Positions 11,530 to 20,450 of a stretch of 64,000 bases of DNA are shown here, in pieces. The number at the start of each line of letters is the position of its first letter. Positions within the stretch are counted from its first letter, which is position 1. Position numbers and translations under genes: made by a program. Below the pieces are notes generated by a model. That model ran no database searches and had not been told where the DNA came from. It was given only the letters and a program-made list of their open reading frames with translations. This stretch comes from Fagopyrum homotropicum (Eukaryota > Streptophyta > Magnoliopsida > Caryophyllales > Polygonaceae), in NCBI GenBank assembly GCA_033239125.1, contig BSWB01000001.1, positions 164,695,481 to 164,759,480 of the forward strand, read 5' to 3'.

Positions 11530-11558
11530 CTAGAAAATCATGCCCGTGCTACGCACGG
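11530..11558 (-). mobile_element. Helitron-like 3' terminus
   Basis: On the minus strand a perfect hairpin CCGTGC-GTA-GCACGG (11544-11558) is followed after ten bases by CTAG (11530-11533) and then T. Hairpin plus CTRR inserted next to T is the hallmark Helitron 3' end. The body would extend to higher coordinates into the AT-rich DNA up to about 13 kb. I could not find a convincing 5' TC end or any RepHel coding sequence, so this is at most a non-autonomous element. Confidence 0.5.
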
Positions 11559-12343
11559 AACTACTAATATTATTTTGTTGTATTTTGTATTCAATGTTCT
11601 TTTATTTTGTATATTTGGTGATTAGTATAAGTTCAATAGTTATATTTATCTTTATTAAATTATTATAATATAAGTTACTTTAAGTTATTTATTTTCAAAC
11701 TTACTAATATTTATAATATTATATTTTATATCTATAAATTGTTTTCTTGTTGTTTATTTTACATTTGAATTTTTCAAAGCTTACTATTATATAAAGTTTG
11801 TTCTATTTTCAAGGTGGGTTGTTAATATATATTTTAAAAATTCATTACATAATCTTTTTAAAATGAATATAATTTCAAATAAAAAACAAATTAAAATAGT
11901 GAAATTCTTAATTCTAGATTCAGAATGTCATCATGTATCACATAAAAAAACAAATTTCACTATTCACCCTAAGTCACACACAATAACTTACAAAGTCACG
12001 GCATTTTTCATAAAGTCGATAAAGATTGAATGGATAAGTTTATAAATAATTTTATTGGATAAAAAATTTTAATGGTTTAGATTATTTAATGCTCTAAAAT
12101 CCAATTTTACATGTAGAGTTTATCACTATTTTATTTTATTATATTTCTTTATTACTTTTGTTGAAAGATTTAATTGTAGTACAGTCTAATTTTCAAACTA
12201 TTAATTATATTATATTTTCTTCTATCATTTATACCAAACCTTAAATAAATAACGAAGTTCTTAGTTACGTGAAAAAAGGTAATATTTTATGGGATATTAA
12301 AGATATAATTACAATCTTAAAATTATTAATTTTACCATGACTT
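11559..12343. other. Very AT-rich non-coding DNA
   Basis: No gene-like frame. This may be the body of the Helitron-like element ending at 11530, but nothing diagnostic is visible. Confidence 0.5.
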
Positions 12344-12931
12344 TTTATTTTTAACAAAATAAATATGACCATATTAAATAAGAGTTCTTGATAGGAAAAT
12401 TTCTTATTTTAACATGTAAATATTACATTAGTATAACTTTTAATCTCTCATAAAATTAAAACAAATAAATATGTCAATATTAAAAATATGAGCATTTATT
12501 AAGCAAGTTACTTATTTTATGTAGATGATAATATTTAAAACCTACAATAAAATTTTACTTAATAATTATATAAATATGACTATATTGAATGAGAGCATTT
12601 AGTTCTCTAAAACCCAACTTTACATGTAGATAGAGATTTTATTTTTAACAAAATAAATATGACCATATTAAATAAGAGTTCTTGATAGGAAAATTTCTTA
12701 TTTTAACATGTAAATATTACATTAGTATAACTTTTAATCTCTCATAAAATTAAAACAAATAAATATGTCAATATTAAAAATATGAGCATTTATTAAGCAA
12801 GTTACTTATTTTATGTAGATGATAATATTTAAAACCTACAATAAAATTTTACTTAATAATTATATAAATATGACTATATTGAATGAGAGCATTTAGTTCT
12901 CTAAAACCCAACTTTACATGTAGATAGAGAT
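12344..12931. repeat. 294-bp tandem duplication, two near-identical copies
   Basis: Unit 1 (12344-12637) and unit 2 (12638-12931) read the same by eye throughout, from the ttttatttttaacaaaataa start to the acatgtagatagagatt end. The near-absence of differences in AT-rich unconstrained DNA points to a recent duplication, or to gene conversion. Confidence 0.85.
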
Positions 12932-13744
12932 TAAACAGAGAAGAACGTTAATTAATTAGTTTACACTTACGAGCAAACAAAATATTTCTTTTTTAGTATA
13001 ATCTACCCTCCTTTTTCTACCAAAAAAAATTATAACTTTATAAGTAATTTTTGGGTTTATCCATGAGTATAAGGTAAAGTTTCACATCATCACCCAAATG
13101 AGTGTATGATTGGTTTGGGTGGTTTATTTCAAAAGTAAAAACTATAGGCGGTTTTTTATAAATTGGTAAATGTTAGATTTATTAACATTATTCTCCTGAA
13201 TTCATATTAAAGTAAAGTGGAGGCCCAAATTTAGAGCCCATAAGTTGTAAAACCATAATGGCCCATTTGTGCGCTTAGGACCTTACAAATGTCAAGGCTT
13301 GTTGTATTGTAGAACTATAGTTCAATACATTTTTGGCATTAGATTTATTAACATTTTTGGCATTAGATTTATTAACATTGTTGACAAGTAGATTTGTGAC
13401 TATACAATTAATAGCAATACGATTACAACATAATAAATAATAATACATTTGATAACAAGATAATTTATGTTTTTTTAATGATGGTAATATATTAACCTTG
13501 TCATATAATGGGAAACGACATAATCGGATCGACGTACATGAGTACAATGAGAACGTTAACAGAGAGAGCACAAAGTAAGAACATCATCGGTGTAGACATT
13601 TTCATATGGTCGTGATGGGATGGTCGGAGCGGAAGCAAGCCGATGAACACACGCCAAGGAAACAAATTAGGACTTCCATCTTGCCCTAATTATTAGTCTA
13701 AGGAACTGCACCACACAGGAATATCAAACAACAACTCATAAGTC
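12932..13744. other. Intergenic DNA before the Sirevirus
   Basis: No supported gene. A 24-bp unit (ttttggcattagatttattaacat) is repeated in tandem at 13329-13376. Confidence 0.55.
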
Positions 13745-13749
13745 GATAC

Positions 13750-14925
13750 TGTTAACTCCACCTTGATAAATAAGACATTACTTATGGTTGATGAAAGCCA
13801 AAACCTTGGTTTCCAGGTTTTGGTAAGATCTTACAAGTGTTGGTAAAGTCTTTACAGTGTCAGGTAAGGCCTTACCATATTACAGAAAACCTTGGTTTCC
13901 AGGTTTCAGTAAGGCCTTACATAAACTGATAAGACCTTACCAAAACTGGACAAAAACTACAATTGAGTTACGTAGTGGCTTTTCCTTCTTGTTGAGTTAT
14001 TTAAGGGATTTGATTTTAACAAATCTTTGATTTGTTTTAATTAAATCTTCTTAAGATAAAGTTGGAAGATTTCCTCAACCTCAACAAACCGTGCTTGACT
14101 TTGACCGCTTGACTTCAACAAACAAAATCTCAACAACTCAAGATCTCAACAACCCAAGATCTCAACAACCCAAGATCTCAACAACCCAAGATCTCCTAAG
14201 ATCATGCAGCCAAGATCTTCTTCAACGTTAAACTCAAAGATGCTGATACGCTTGCCTATTTAAAGAGACAAGGAAGGAGAAACAAAACACACATTCATTG
14301 CCTACTTCGAAACCCGAGTGATAAATTCTACTTATCTTACAAAGAGCCGATCTCACATTCGAAGCTTCATCATTATACTTCCCTAAGAAGTGTGAGATCT
14401 TTTTCGAGCTGATAGTACAATTCAACTAGGATTATACAAACCGTTATCATTTCTAGACACGTTGGATACGAGTGTTGTATCTGGAGTACTTTAGTTTTTC
14501 TTTTCGAGTGAGTGAGTTGCTAGATAGGAAGTGTAAGACTTCTGAGTTTAGAAGAGGGAAGGTCTTCTGAAGATTGTATCTGGAACTCATCAAGAAGAAG
14601 GAAAATAAAGCTACTTGAATCCTAGGGTTGAATCAATCCTAGGCGGGGACTAGGTCGTGTTGGTGACCGAACCTCGTTAACATATCGCGTGTCCTTTACT
14701 GCTCTTTATATTCCTGGTTTGTCTAAATCTTTACACTTAATTCCAATCTTAGAGAAACGTGTAAGGTCTTATAATTACGAGTAAGACTTTATCTCAATTG
14801 ATAAGGTCTTATCTCTTTCGATAAGGTCTTACCTATCCTAAGATTGCGAAAAGTTTCCATACTCTATTCATCCCCCCCTTCTAGAGTATTGGATAAACTA
14901 TTTTATCTGCCTATTCCGCATTTCA
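13750..14925 (+). repeat. Sirevirus 5' LTR
   Basis: 1176 bp, TG...CA. It contains perfect palindromes within 13823-13920, four copies of a 16-bp unit (acaacccaagatctca-like) at 14127-14195, a possible TATA (ctatttaaag, about 14256) and taaggtctta repeats at 14762-14835. Confidence 0.93.
13823..13920. promoter_or_regulatory. Palindrome cluster in Sirevirus LTR
   Basis: GTAAGATCTTAC (13823-13834), GTAAAGTCTTTAC (13843-13855, palindromic around one base), GGTAAGGCCTTACC (13863-13876) and GTAAGGCCTTAC (13909-13920) lie within 98 bp. All share GTAAG...CTTAC arms. They recur in the 3' LTR (first copy 22345-22356). The layout suggests binding sites for a dimeric factor in the LTR upstream region. 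Confidence 0.7.
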
Positions 14926-14927
14926 AT

Positions 14928-14940
14928 TGGTATCAGAGCC
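14928..14940 (+). other. Sirevirus primer-binding site (initiator tRNA-Met)
   Basis: tggtatcagagcc starts two bases after the 5' LTR. It is the standard complement to the 3' end of plant initiator tRNA-Met used to prime minus-strand DNA synthesis. Confidence 0.9.
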
Positions 14941-14983
14941 TAACTCACGTCTTTTTAGATATTATTATCTGTGAGGCTAACTA

Positions 14984-16768
14984 ATGGCAGGTGAAGGTCA
15001 AGGCGGATTTGGACAAGGAAGATCAATCTCTCGACCACCTCTTTTTGTAGGAAACAATTTTATGCACTGGAAATCCTTGATGCAGATGTTTATCATCGAT
15101 CAAGATTTGGAACTGTGGCATATTATCAAGAACGGACCTCTCACTCCTACCAAAGAAGATCCCGACGGTAAAACAGTAAACAAGACAGAAGCTGAATTCA
15201 ATCAGAAGGATCTTGAGAGCGTGGCGAAAAACTACAAGGCTATTAATCTTTTATATTGTGATTTGAGTACTGATGAATTTAATCGTATATCTTCATGCAG
15301 ATCCGCTAAAGAAATATGGGATAAATTAGTAGTCACCTATGAAGGAACCAGCCAGGTCAAAGAAACCAAAATTAGTATCTTTCTGAGGCAATACGAATTG
15401 TTTAAAATGATCCCAGATGAGTCAGTCAAAGTAATGTTCACCCGTTTTACGGAGATCATTAACAATCTTGACTCATTGGGAAAGACTTTCAACAATGAAG
15501 AAAAAGTCAGAAAGATACTTAGATGCTTGCCTAAAGCAAAATGGGGTCCCAAGGTAACCGCTATAGAAGAAGCCCAAAACCTCAATACACTCGCTCTTGA
15601 TGATTTGCTAGGCAAATTAATCACCCATGAATTGATCCTCAATGAGGATGATGGGGATGTGCCAACAAACATTAAGAATCTGGCACTCAAGGCAAAGAAA
15701 GAGGAACCACTAGAGGATTCTGAAAGTGATGATGATGAAGACCCTTTTGCTCTTATCACAAGAGGACTAGCTAGAATATTAAAAATGAAAAAGCAATTTT
15801 CAAACAAAGAAAATGCTGGATCTTCTAAATACAGAGGTAAGTCTTCTAACCCCGTGAAGAAGAATCGTGTTCTAAATTGCTATGAATGTGGTGAAACAGA
15901 TCATCTGGTTAAAGAATGTCCTCAAAAGAAGAAGAACAAATTCAAGAAAAAGGAATTTGGCAAGAAAGCCATGGTAGCAGCTTGGAGCGATTCAGACTCC
16001 TCAAGTGATTCAGATTTTGAAGATGATCATGCAAACTTATGTCTTATGGCAAAATCCGACAAAAATCAAGATCAACATTTGGATGGAATGGTAAGAAACC
16101 TTATATCTAGTCCTATCGATGTTTTATCAGAAGTACTGAAAAACATGATTTCTAATGAAGAATCTTACAGCAAAGAAATCAACATTTTACAAGAAAAGCT
16201 CAATGATCAGGAAACTTGCATAAGAATGCTTTCGCTGAAAGTTCAAGATCTTGACAGCATACAATCAGATCTTGACACTGAGGTTAAGGCCTTACGATTG
16301 GAAAATTCCGATCTAAAGGCAAACCTCTCATCTCTTAAGACCAGTAATACTGACTTAGAGATTGAAAAAGTGAAACTTTCTGAAAAATGTCAAGAACAGC
16401 AAATAGCTCTTGTGCAATTTACTAAATCTAAAGCTACTCTTGATAAAATGCTTGGAGAACAACAATTATCCTTAAATCGAAGTGGAATAGGATATAACAG
16501 GAATTTTCCTGCTAAACCCACTACCACATTCGTTAAAGCAAAAGGAAATTGGAGATCTCCTACGTGTTTCTTTTGTTGTAGAAAGGGTCATGTAAAAGAA
16601 ACCTGTCCATATAGGAGAACGGATCCATACATTATTAGAAATACCTTTCCTGTACGTCTAAATGAACGGGTAAAACACATATGGGTTCCCAAAGGGACTA
16701 GGCCATCTAACATGGTCTACCCCCATAATGGATCTAACTCTGTTTATTGGTCAAGCCGGAAAGGATGA
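14984..16768 (+). CDS. Sirevirus gag polyprotein
   Basis: 594 residues. The N-terminal part has the plant Copia gag fold motifs: a W (FMHWKSLMQ), SAKEIWDKL, then the KETKISIFLRQYELFKM and ARILKMKK regions. Two CCHC knuckles are present, CYECGETDHLVKEC at about residues 299-312 and CFFCCRKGHVKETC at about 527-540, separated by a coiled-coil-like segment (about 395-490) rich in L, E, K and S. Gag forms the virus-like particle and packages the RNA. The ATG at 14984 is the first after the primer site. The frame ends in a TGA at 16766-16768, and pol continues in the same frame, so gag-pol would need readthrough or RNA processing. Confidence 0.92.
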   Translation: MAGEGQGGFGQGRSISRPPLFVGNNFMHWKSLMQMFIIDQDLELWHIIKNGPLTPTKEDPDGKTVNKTEAEFNQKDLESVAKNYKAINLLYCDLSTDEFNRISSCRSAKEIWDKLVVTYEGTSQVKETKISIFLRQYELFKMIPDESVKVMFTRFTEIINNLDSLGKTFNNEEKVRKILRCLPKAKWGPKVTAIEEAQNLNTLALDDLLGKLITHELILNEDDGDVPTNIKNLALKAKKEEPLEDSESDDDEDPFALITRGLARILKMKKQFSNKENAGSSKYRGKSSNPVKKNRVLNCYECGETDHLVKECPQKKKNKFKKKEFGKKAMVAAWSDSDSSSDSDFEDDHANLCLMAKSDKNQDQHLDGMVRNLISSPIDVLSEVLKNMISNEESYSKEINILQEKLNDQETCIRMLSLKVQDLDSIQSDLDTEVKALRLENSDLKANLSSLKTSNTDLEIEKVKLSEKCQEQQIALVQFTKSKATLDKMLGEQQLSLNRSGIGYNRNFPAKPTTTFVKAKGNWRSPTCFFCCRKGHVKETCPYRRTDPYIIRNTFPVRLNERVKHIWVPKGTRPSNMVYPHNGSNSVYWSSRKG

Positions 16769-16777
16769 TTTTCTGTT

Positions 16778-19700
16778 TTGCAGGATATCACCAAGACTCA
16801 AAAATGGATAATGGACAGTGGTTGTTCAAGACATATGAGTGGGAAAGAATCTCTTTTCGATACTCTAAAGAAGAAAATCACTGGCACTATAACTCTTGGT
16901 GACAAAGGAAAATGTGACATTCTTGGTATCGGTAATATTGGTCTTAATTCAAATAATAATATTAAAGATGTTTATTTAGTGGATGGCTTAAAATATAACC
17001 TTCTCAGTGTTTCTCAGCTTTGTGATAAAGGAAATTGTGTTAGCTTTGACAAGAGGAAGTGTGAAGTTCGAGATGAAATGACAGGAAACTTAGTGCTAAC
17101 AGCTCACAGGGATAATAATATTTATGCTGTTAATACTAACCAAATTGCAGGGACAAATCTAAAATGTCTCAAGGTCTTATCAGATGACTCAAGACTATGG
17201 CACAGACGACTTGGTCACATCAGTCTACATTCTCTTAACAAACTAAAATCAAAAGATCTTGTAAGAGGTCTTCCTGACCTAAAGTTCAAGGTAGATGAAT
17301 TATGCAATGCTTGCTCAAGAGGTAAACATACTCGTAGTTCTTTCAAAAAGAAGCAAGTGGTAAGTACTACTAGACCTCTTGAACTTCTCCACATGGATCT
17401 TTGTGGACCTATGCGCGTCAAATCTCCCAAAGGCAAGCAATATATTCTTGTTATTGTTAATGATTATTCTCGATTTACTTGGGTTTTCTTTCTAAAAATG
17501 AAATCTGAAGCACTTTTATACTTCTCAAAACTTTGTAAGGAATTACAGACTTTGAAAAACCTACCAATCGTTTCTATTAGAAGTGATCATGGTAGAGAAT
17601 TTGATCAATCAGACTTTGATGCATTTTGTGAGAAATATGGTATTTCCCATAATTTCTCAGCTCCTAGAACACCTCAACAAAATGGGGTTGTGGAACGAAA
17701 GAACCGCACCCTAGAGGAAATGTCTAGGACAATGCTATTAGAGAATGATCTGCCTAAGTCATACTGGGCAGAAGCTGTTAATACAGCAAATTACATTCTT
17801 AATAGATGTTTGATTCGATCAATTTTAAAGAAAACCCCTTATGAGCTTTTTAAAGGAAGAAAACCAAGTATATCTTACTTTAAACCATTTGGATGTACGT
17901 GTTACGTGCATAATAATGGGAAGGATAATCTTGGAAAATTTGATGCTCGTAGCGACGAAGGTACATTTCTCGGATACTCGACTCACAGCAAGGCTTATCG
18001 AGTATACAATAAACGTACCAAAGTAGTCGAAGAAAGTATCCATGTTTTGTTTGATGAAAATGATAATGGTATCTTGAGTGAGAGCTTTGCAGATCTTGAT
18101 CTAAATAAACATGAGGAAGAGGAAGAAGAAGTTGATAAGAACGTCAGAAATATGCAAGAGCCATTTCAAGATCTTACAAAACCATCTCAAGATCTTACAG
18201 ATGGGTCTCAAGACCTTGAAGCACCCCCTCAAGATCTTACAAATGAAACCAATCGTGAAGATACATCACTACCTGAGCCACAAGAGCCATCTTCCCCACT
18301 TCCTATAAATTCTGAACCTGATGTTTACAATCAGAGAAATGTCCGGAGGAAATTCAAACATGCATCATCCCATTCAACTCAGGATATTATTTCTGATCCC
18401 TCATCTGGAATACAAACTCGATCTAAATTAAAAGATTTGTGTGCTTTTCATGCGTTTGTTTCTCTTGTAGAACCTAAGAAATATACTGAAGCTCTTCAAG
18501 AACCCGACTGGATTATTGCTATGCAAGATGAGCTAAACGAGTTCGAGCGAAACAAAGTATGGACACTTACAGCAAGACCCAAAGGCAAATCAGTTATCGG
18601 GACAAGATGGGTTTTCCGAAATAAACTTGATGAAAGTGGTAATGTCATTCGAAATAAAGCTCGTCTTGTAGCTCAAGGTTACAATCAGGAGGAAGGTATT
18701 GACTACGAGGAGACTTTTGCTCCCGTAGCCAGGCTTGAAGCCATTCGCATACTTCTTGCTGTTGCATCTTACATGAGTATTAAACTTTTTCAAATGGACG
18801 TAAAATGCGCCTTTTTGAATGGTTATTTAGATGAAGAAGTTTATGTTGCTCAACATCCTGGCTTTGAAAGTAATGAATTTCCAGATCATGTTTTCAAGCT
18901 TGACAAAGCTCTTTATGGCTTAAAGCAAGCCCCAAGAGCTTGGTACGAGCGACTTTCAAAATATCTTCTGGAAAATAACTTTAAAAGAGGGTTGATCGAC
19001 AAAACTTTATTCATTAAAACTCATGGAAAGAATATTCTTGTTGTTCAAATTTATGTGGATGATATATTGTTTGGAGCAACTAATGAATCTCTTTGCAAGG
19101 AATTTTCTGACATCATGTGCAAGGAATTTGAGATGAGTATGATGGGAGAATTAAACTTCTTTCTTGGACTACAAGTACATCAAAGCAAAAAGGGCATATT
19201 CCTCAATCAAGGAAAATACACAAGAGACCTTCTGAAGAAGTTTAAGATGAATGAATCAAAAATAGCCAAAACACCAATGAGCTCAACTCTCTCTTTGGAT
19301 CAAGACCTTACCGGCAAACAAGTAAATCAAAAGGAATTTCGAGGTATGATCGGATCTTTACTATACCTTACTGCTAGTAGACCTGACATTATGTTTAGTG
19401 TTTGTATGTGTGCTAGATTTCAAGCTAACCCAAAGGAATCACATCTCATTGCGGTAAAAAGGATATTAAGATATCTTAATGGTACAAAAGATATAGGTCT
19501 ATGGTATCCCACACAAAGTAGTTTCGGTCTTATCGGATATTCCGATGCTGATTTTGCAGGATATAAAGTGGATAGAAAAAGCACTTCAGGGTGTTGTCAA
19601 TTTCTTGGTACTTCACTAATAAGTTGGCATTCCAAAAAGCAAAATTCAGTGGCTCTTTCAACAGCCGAAGCTGAATATATTGCTGCTGGAGCTTGTTGTT

Positions 19701-20005
19701 CGCAAATCTTATGGATTGCGCAACAACTCCAGGATCTTGGATTCAACTTTAAAGATATACCAATAAAATGTGACAATACCAGTGCTATTTCTATCTCGAA
19801 AAATCCTGTACAGCATTCAAGAACGAAACATATAGATGTGAGACACCATTTTATACGTGATCATGTAGAAAAAGGTGATGTGTCTTTGACATTCATTTCT
19901 ACCGATCTACAACTGGCCGATATCTTTACAAAACCTTTACCCGAAGAGAGATTCAACTTCATAAGGTTAGAACTTGGTATGCTTAACAGGGAGGCACAAA
20001 TGTAG
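16778..20005 (+). CDS. Sirevirus pol: protease, integrase, reverse transcriptase, RNase H
   Basis: About 1075 residues, uninterrupted and in the same frame as gag. Domains in order: aspartic protease (WIMDSGCSRHMSG), pre-integrase (LWHRRLGHISLHSLNKL), integrase (MDLCGPM, SDHGREF, TPQQNGVVERKNRT), a repetitive tether carrying QDLT units (about 465-495), reverse transcriptase (QMDVKCAFLNG, YGLKQAPRAWYERL, YVDDILFG), and RNase H (SDADFAGYKVDRKSTSG, STAEAEYIAAG, TKHIDVRHHFIRDH). All catalytic signatures look intact. There is no conventional ATG near the start, consistent with expression as a gag-pol fusion. The coordinates start at a TTG chosen only to mark the open stretch. Confidence 0.93.
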   Translation: MQDITKTQKWIMDSGCSRHMSGKESLFDTLKKKITGTITLGDKGKCDILGIGNIGLNSNNNIKDVYLVDGLKYNLLSVSQLCDKGNCVSFDKRKCEVRDEMTGNLVLTAHRDNNIYAVNTNQIAGTNLKCLKVLSDDSRLWHRRLGHISLHSLNKLKSKDLVRGLPDLKFKVDELCNACSRGKHTRSSFKKKQVVSTTRPLELLHMDLCGPMRVKSPKGKQYILVIVNDYSRFTWVFFLKMKSEALLYFSKLCKELQTLKNLPIVSIRSDHGREFDQSDFDAFCEKYGISHNFSAPRTPQQNGVVERKNRTLEEMSRTMLLENDLPKSYWAEAVNTANYILNRCLIRSILKKTPYELFKGRKPSISYFKPFGCTCYVHNNGKDNLGKFDARSDEGTFLGYSTHSKAYRVYNKRTKVVEESIHVLFDENDNGILSESFADLDLNKHEEEEEEVDKNVRNMQEPFQDLTKPSQDLTDGSQDLEAPPQDLTNETNREDTSLPEPQEPSSPLPINSEPDVYNQRNVRRKFKHASSHSTQDIISDPSSGIQTRSKLKDLCAFHAFVSLVEPKKYTEALQEPDWIIAMQDELNEFERNKVWTLTARPKGKSVIGTRWVFRNKLDESGNVIRNKARLVAQGYNQEEGIDYEETFAPVARLEAIRILLAVASYMSIKLFQMDVKCAFLNGYLDEEVYVAQHPGFESNEFPDHVFKLDKALYGLKQAPRAWYERLSKYLLENNFKRGLIDKTLFIKTHGKNILVVQIYVDDILFGATNESLCKEFSDIMCKEFEMSMMGELNFFLGLQVHQSKKGIFLNQGKYTRDLLKKFKMNESKIAKTPMSSTLSLDQDLTGKQVNQKEFRGMIGSLLYLTASRPDIMFSVCMCARFQANPKESHLIAVKRILRYLNGTKDIGLWYPTQSSFGLIGYSDADFAGYKVDRKSTSGCCQFLGTSLISWHSKKQNSVALSTAEAEYIAAGACCSQILWIAQQLQDLGFNFKDIPIKCDNTSAISISKNPVQHSRTKHIDVRHHFIRDHVEKGDVSLTFISTDLQLADIFTKPLPEERFNFIRLELGMLNREAQM

Positions 20006-20450
20006 GGGGAGCAATTATTGTTTTACAATATTGATCTTATTCCCTACATTAAGACCTTAACATGCATTTCAAGGTCTTACTACAATAATGTTACAAACAC
20101 TGATCTTATTCTTTAGAATAAGATCTTACAATACATCTCAAGGCCTTACTAAATAATAGTATGTTCTTGATTTTTGTTTAAAAGATTAAATTGGATCAAA
20201 TCTTTTAGTTATTATCTCAATAGATATATAACTAATAGATTATTTTATTTTTGAAAATCTTTCGGTTATAATTTTAATCTTTTAAAATTACTTAAAATTT
20301 TACAAAGATTTTCTTTTCAAAGATTTTCCTCTCTCCCTCTCTCTCTCCGTCTTATATAAAATCTTCAAAGATCTCCTATTCGGATTCTCTTCTCCGCTTC
20401 CTTAAACTCTCCGACTTCTCGTCTCTCTCATTCTCAAACCCTAATCGACG
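20006..20450 (+). promoter_or_regulatory. Possible internal promoter and leader of the third ORF
   Basis: The spacer has AT-rich DNA, a CT-rich tract (20325-20350), a TATA-like TATATAAAA (20353-20361), a CT-rich leader-like stretch, and AAACCCTAA (telobox, 20436-20444) just before the ATG at 20451. The arrangement looks like an ordinary plant core promoter and 5' UTR. A purine run (taggggga, about 20003) lies at its start, and two aaggtcttac-like repeats occur at 20045-20145. Confidence 0.5.

Noticed and set aside
13275..13571. 98-codon minus-strand ORF
   Set aside because: Its C-terminal repeats come from a 24-bp DNA tandem repeat, and it has no other features.
14234..14425. 63-codon minus-strand frame repeated at 22756-22947
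   Set aside because: It lies in the Sirevirus LTRs, so the repetition only reflects the duplicated LTR.
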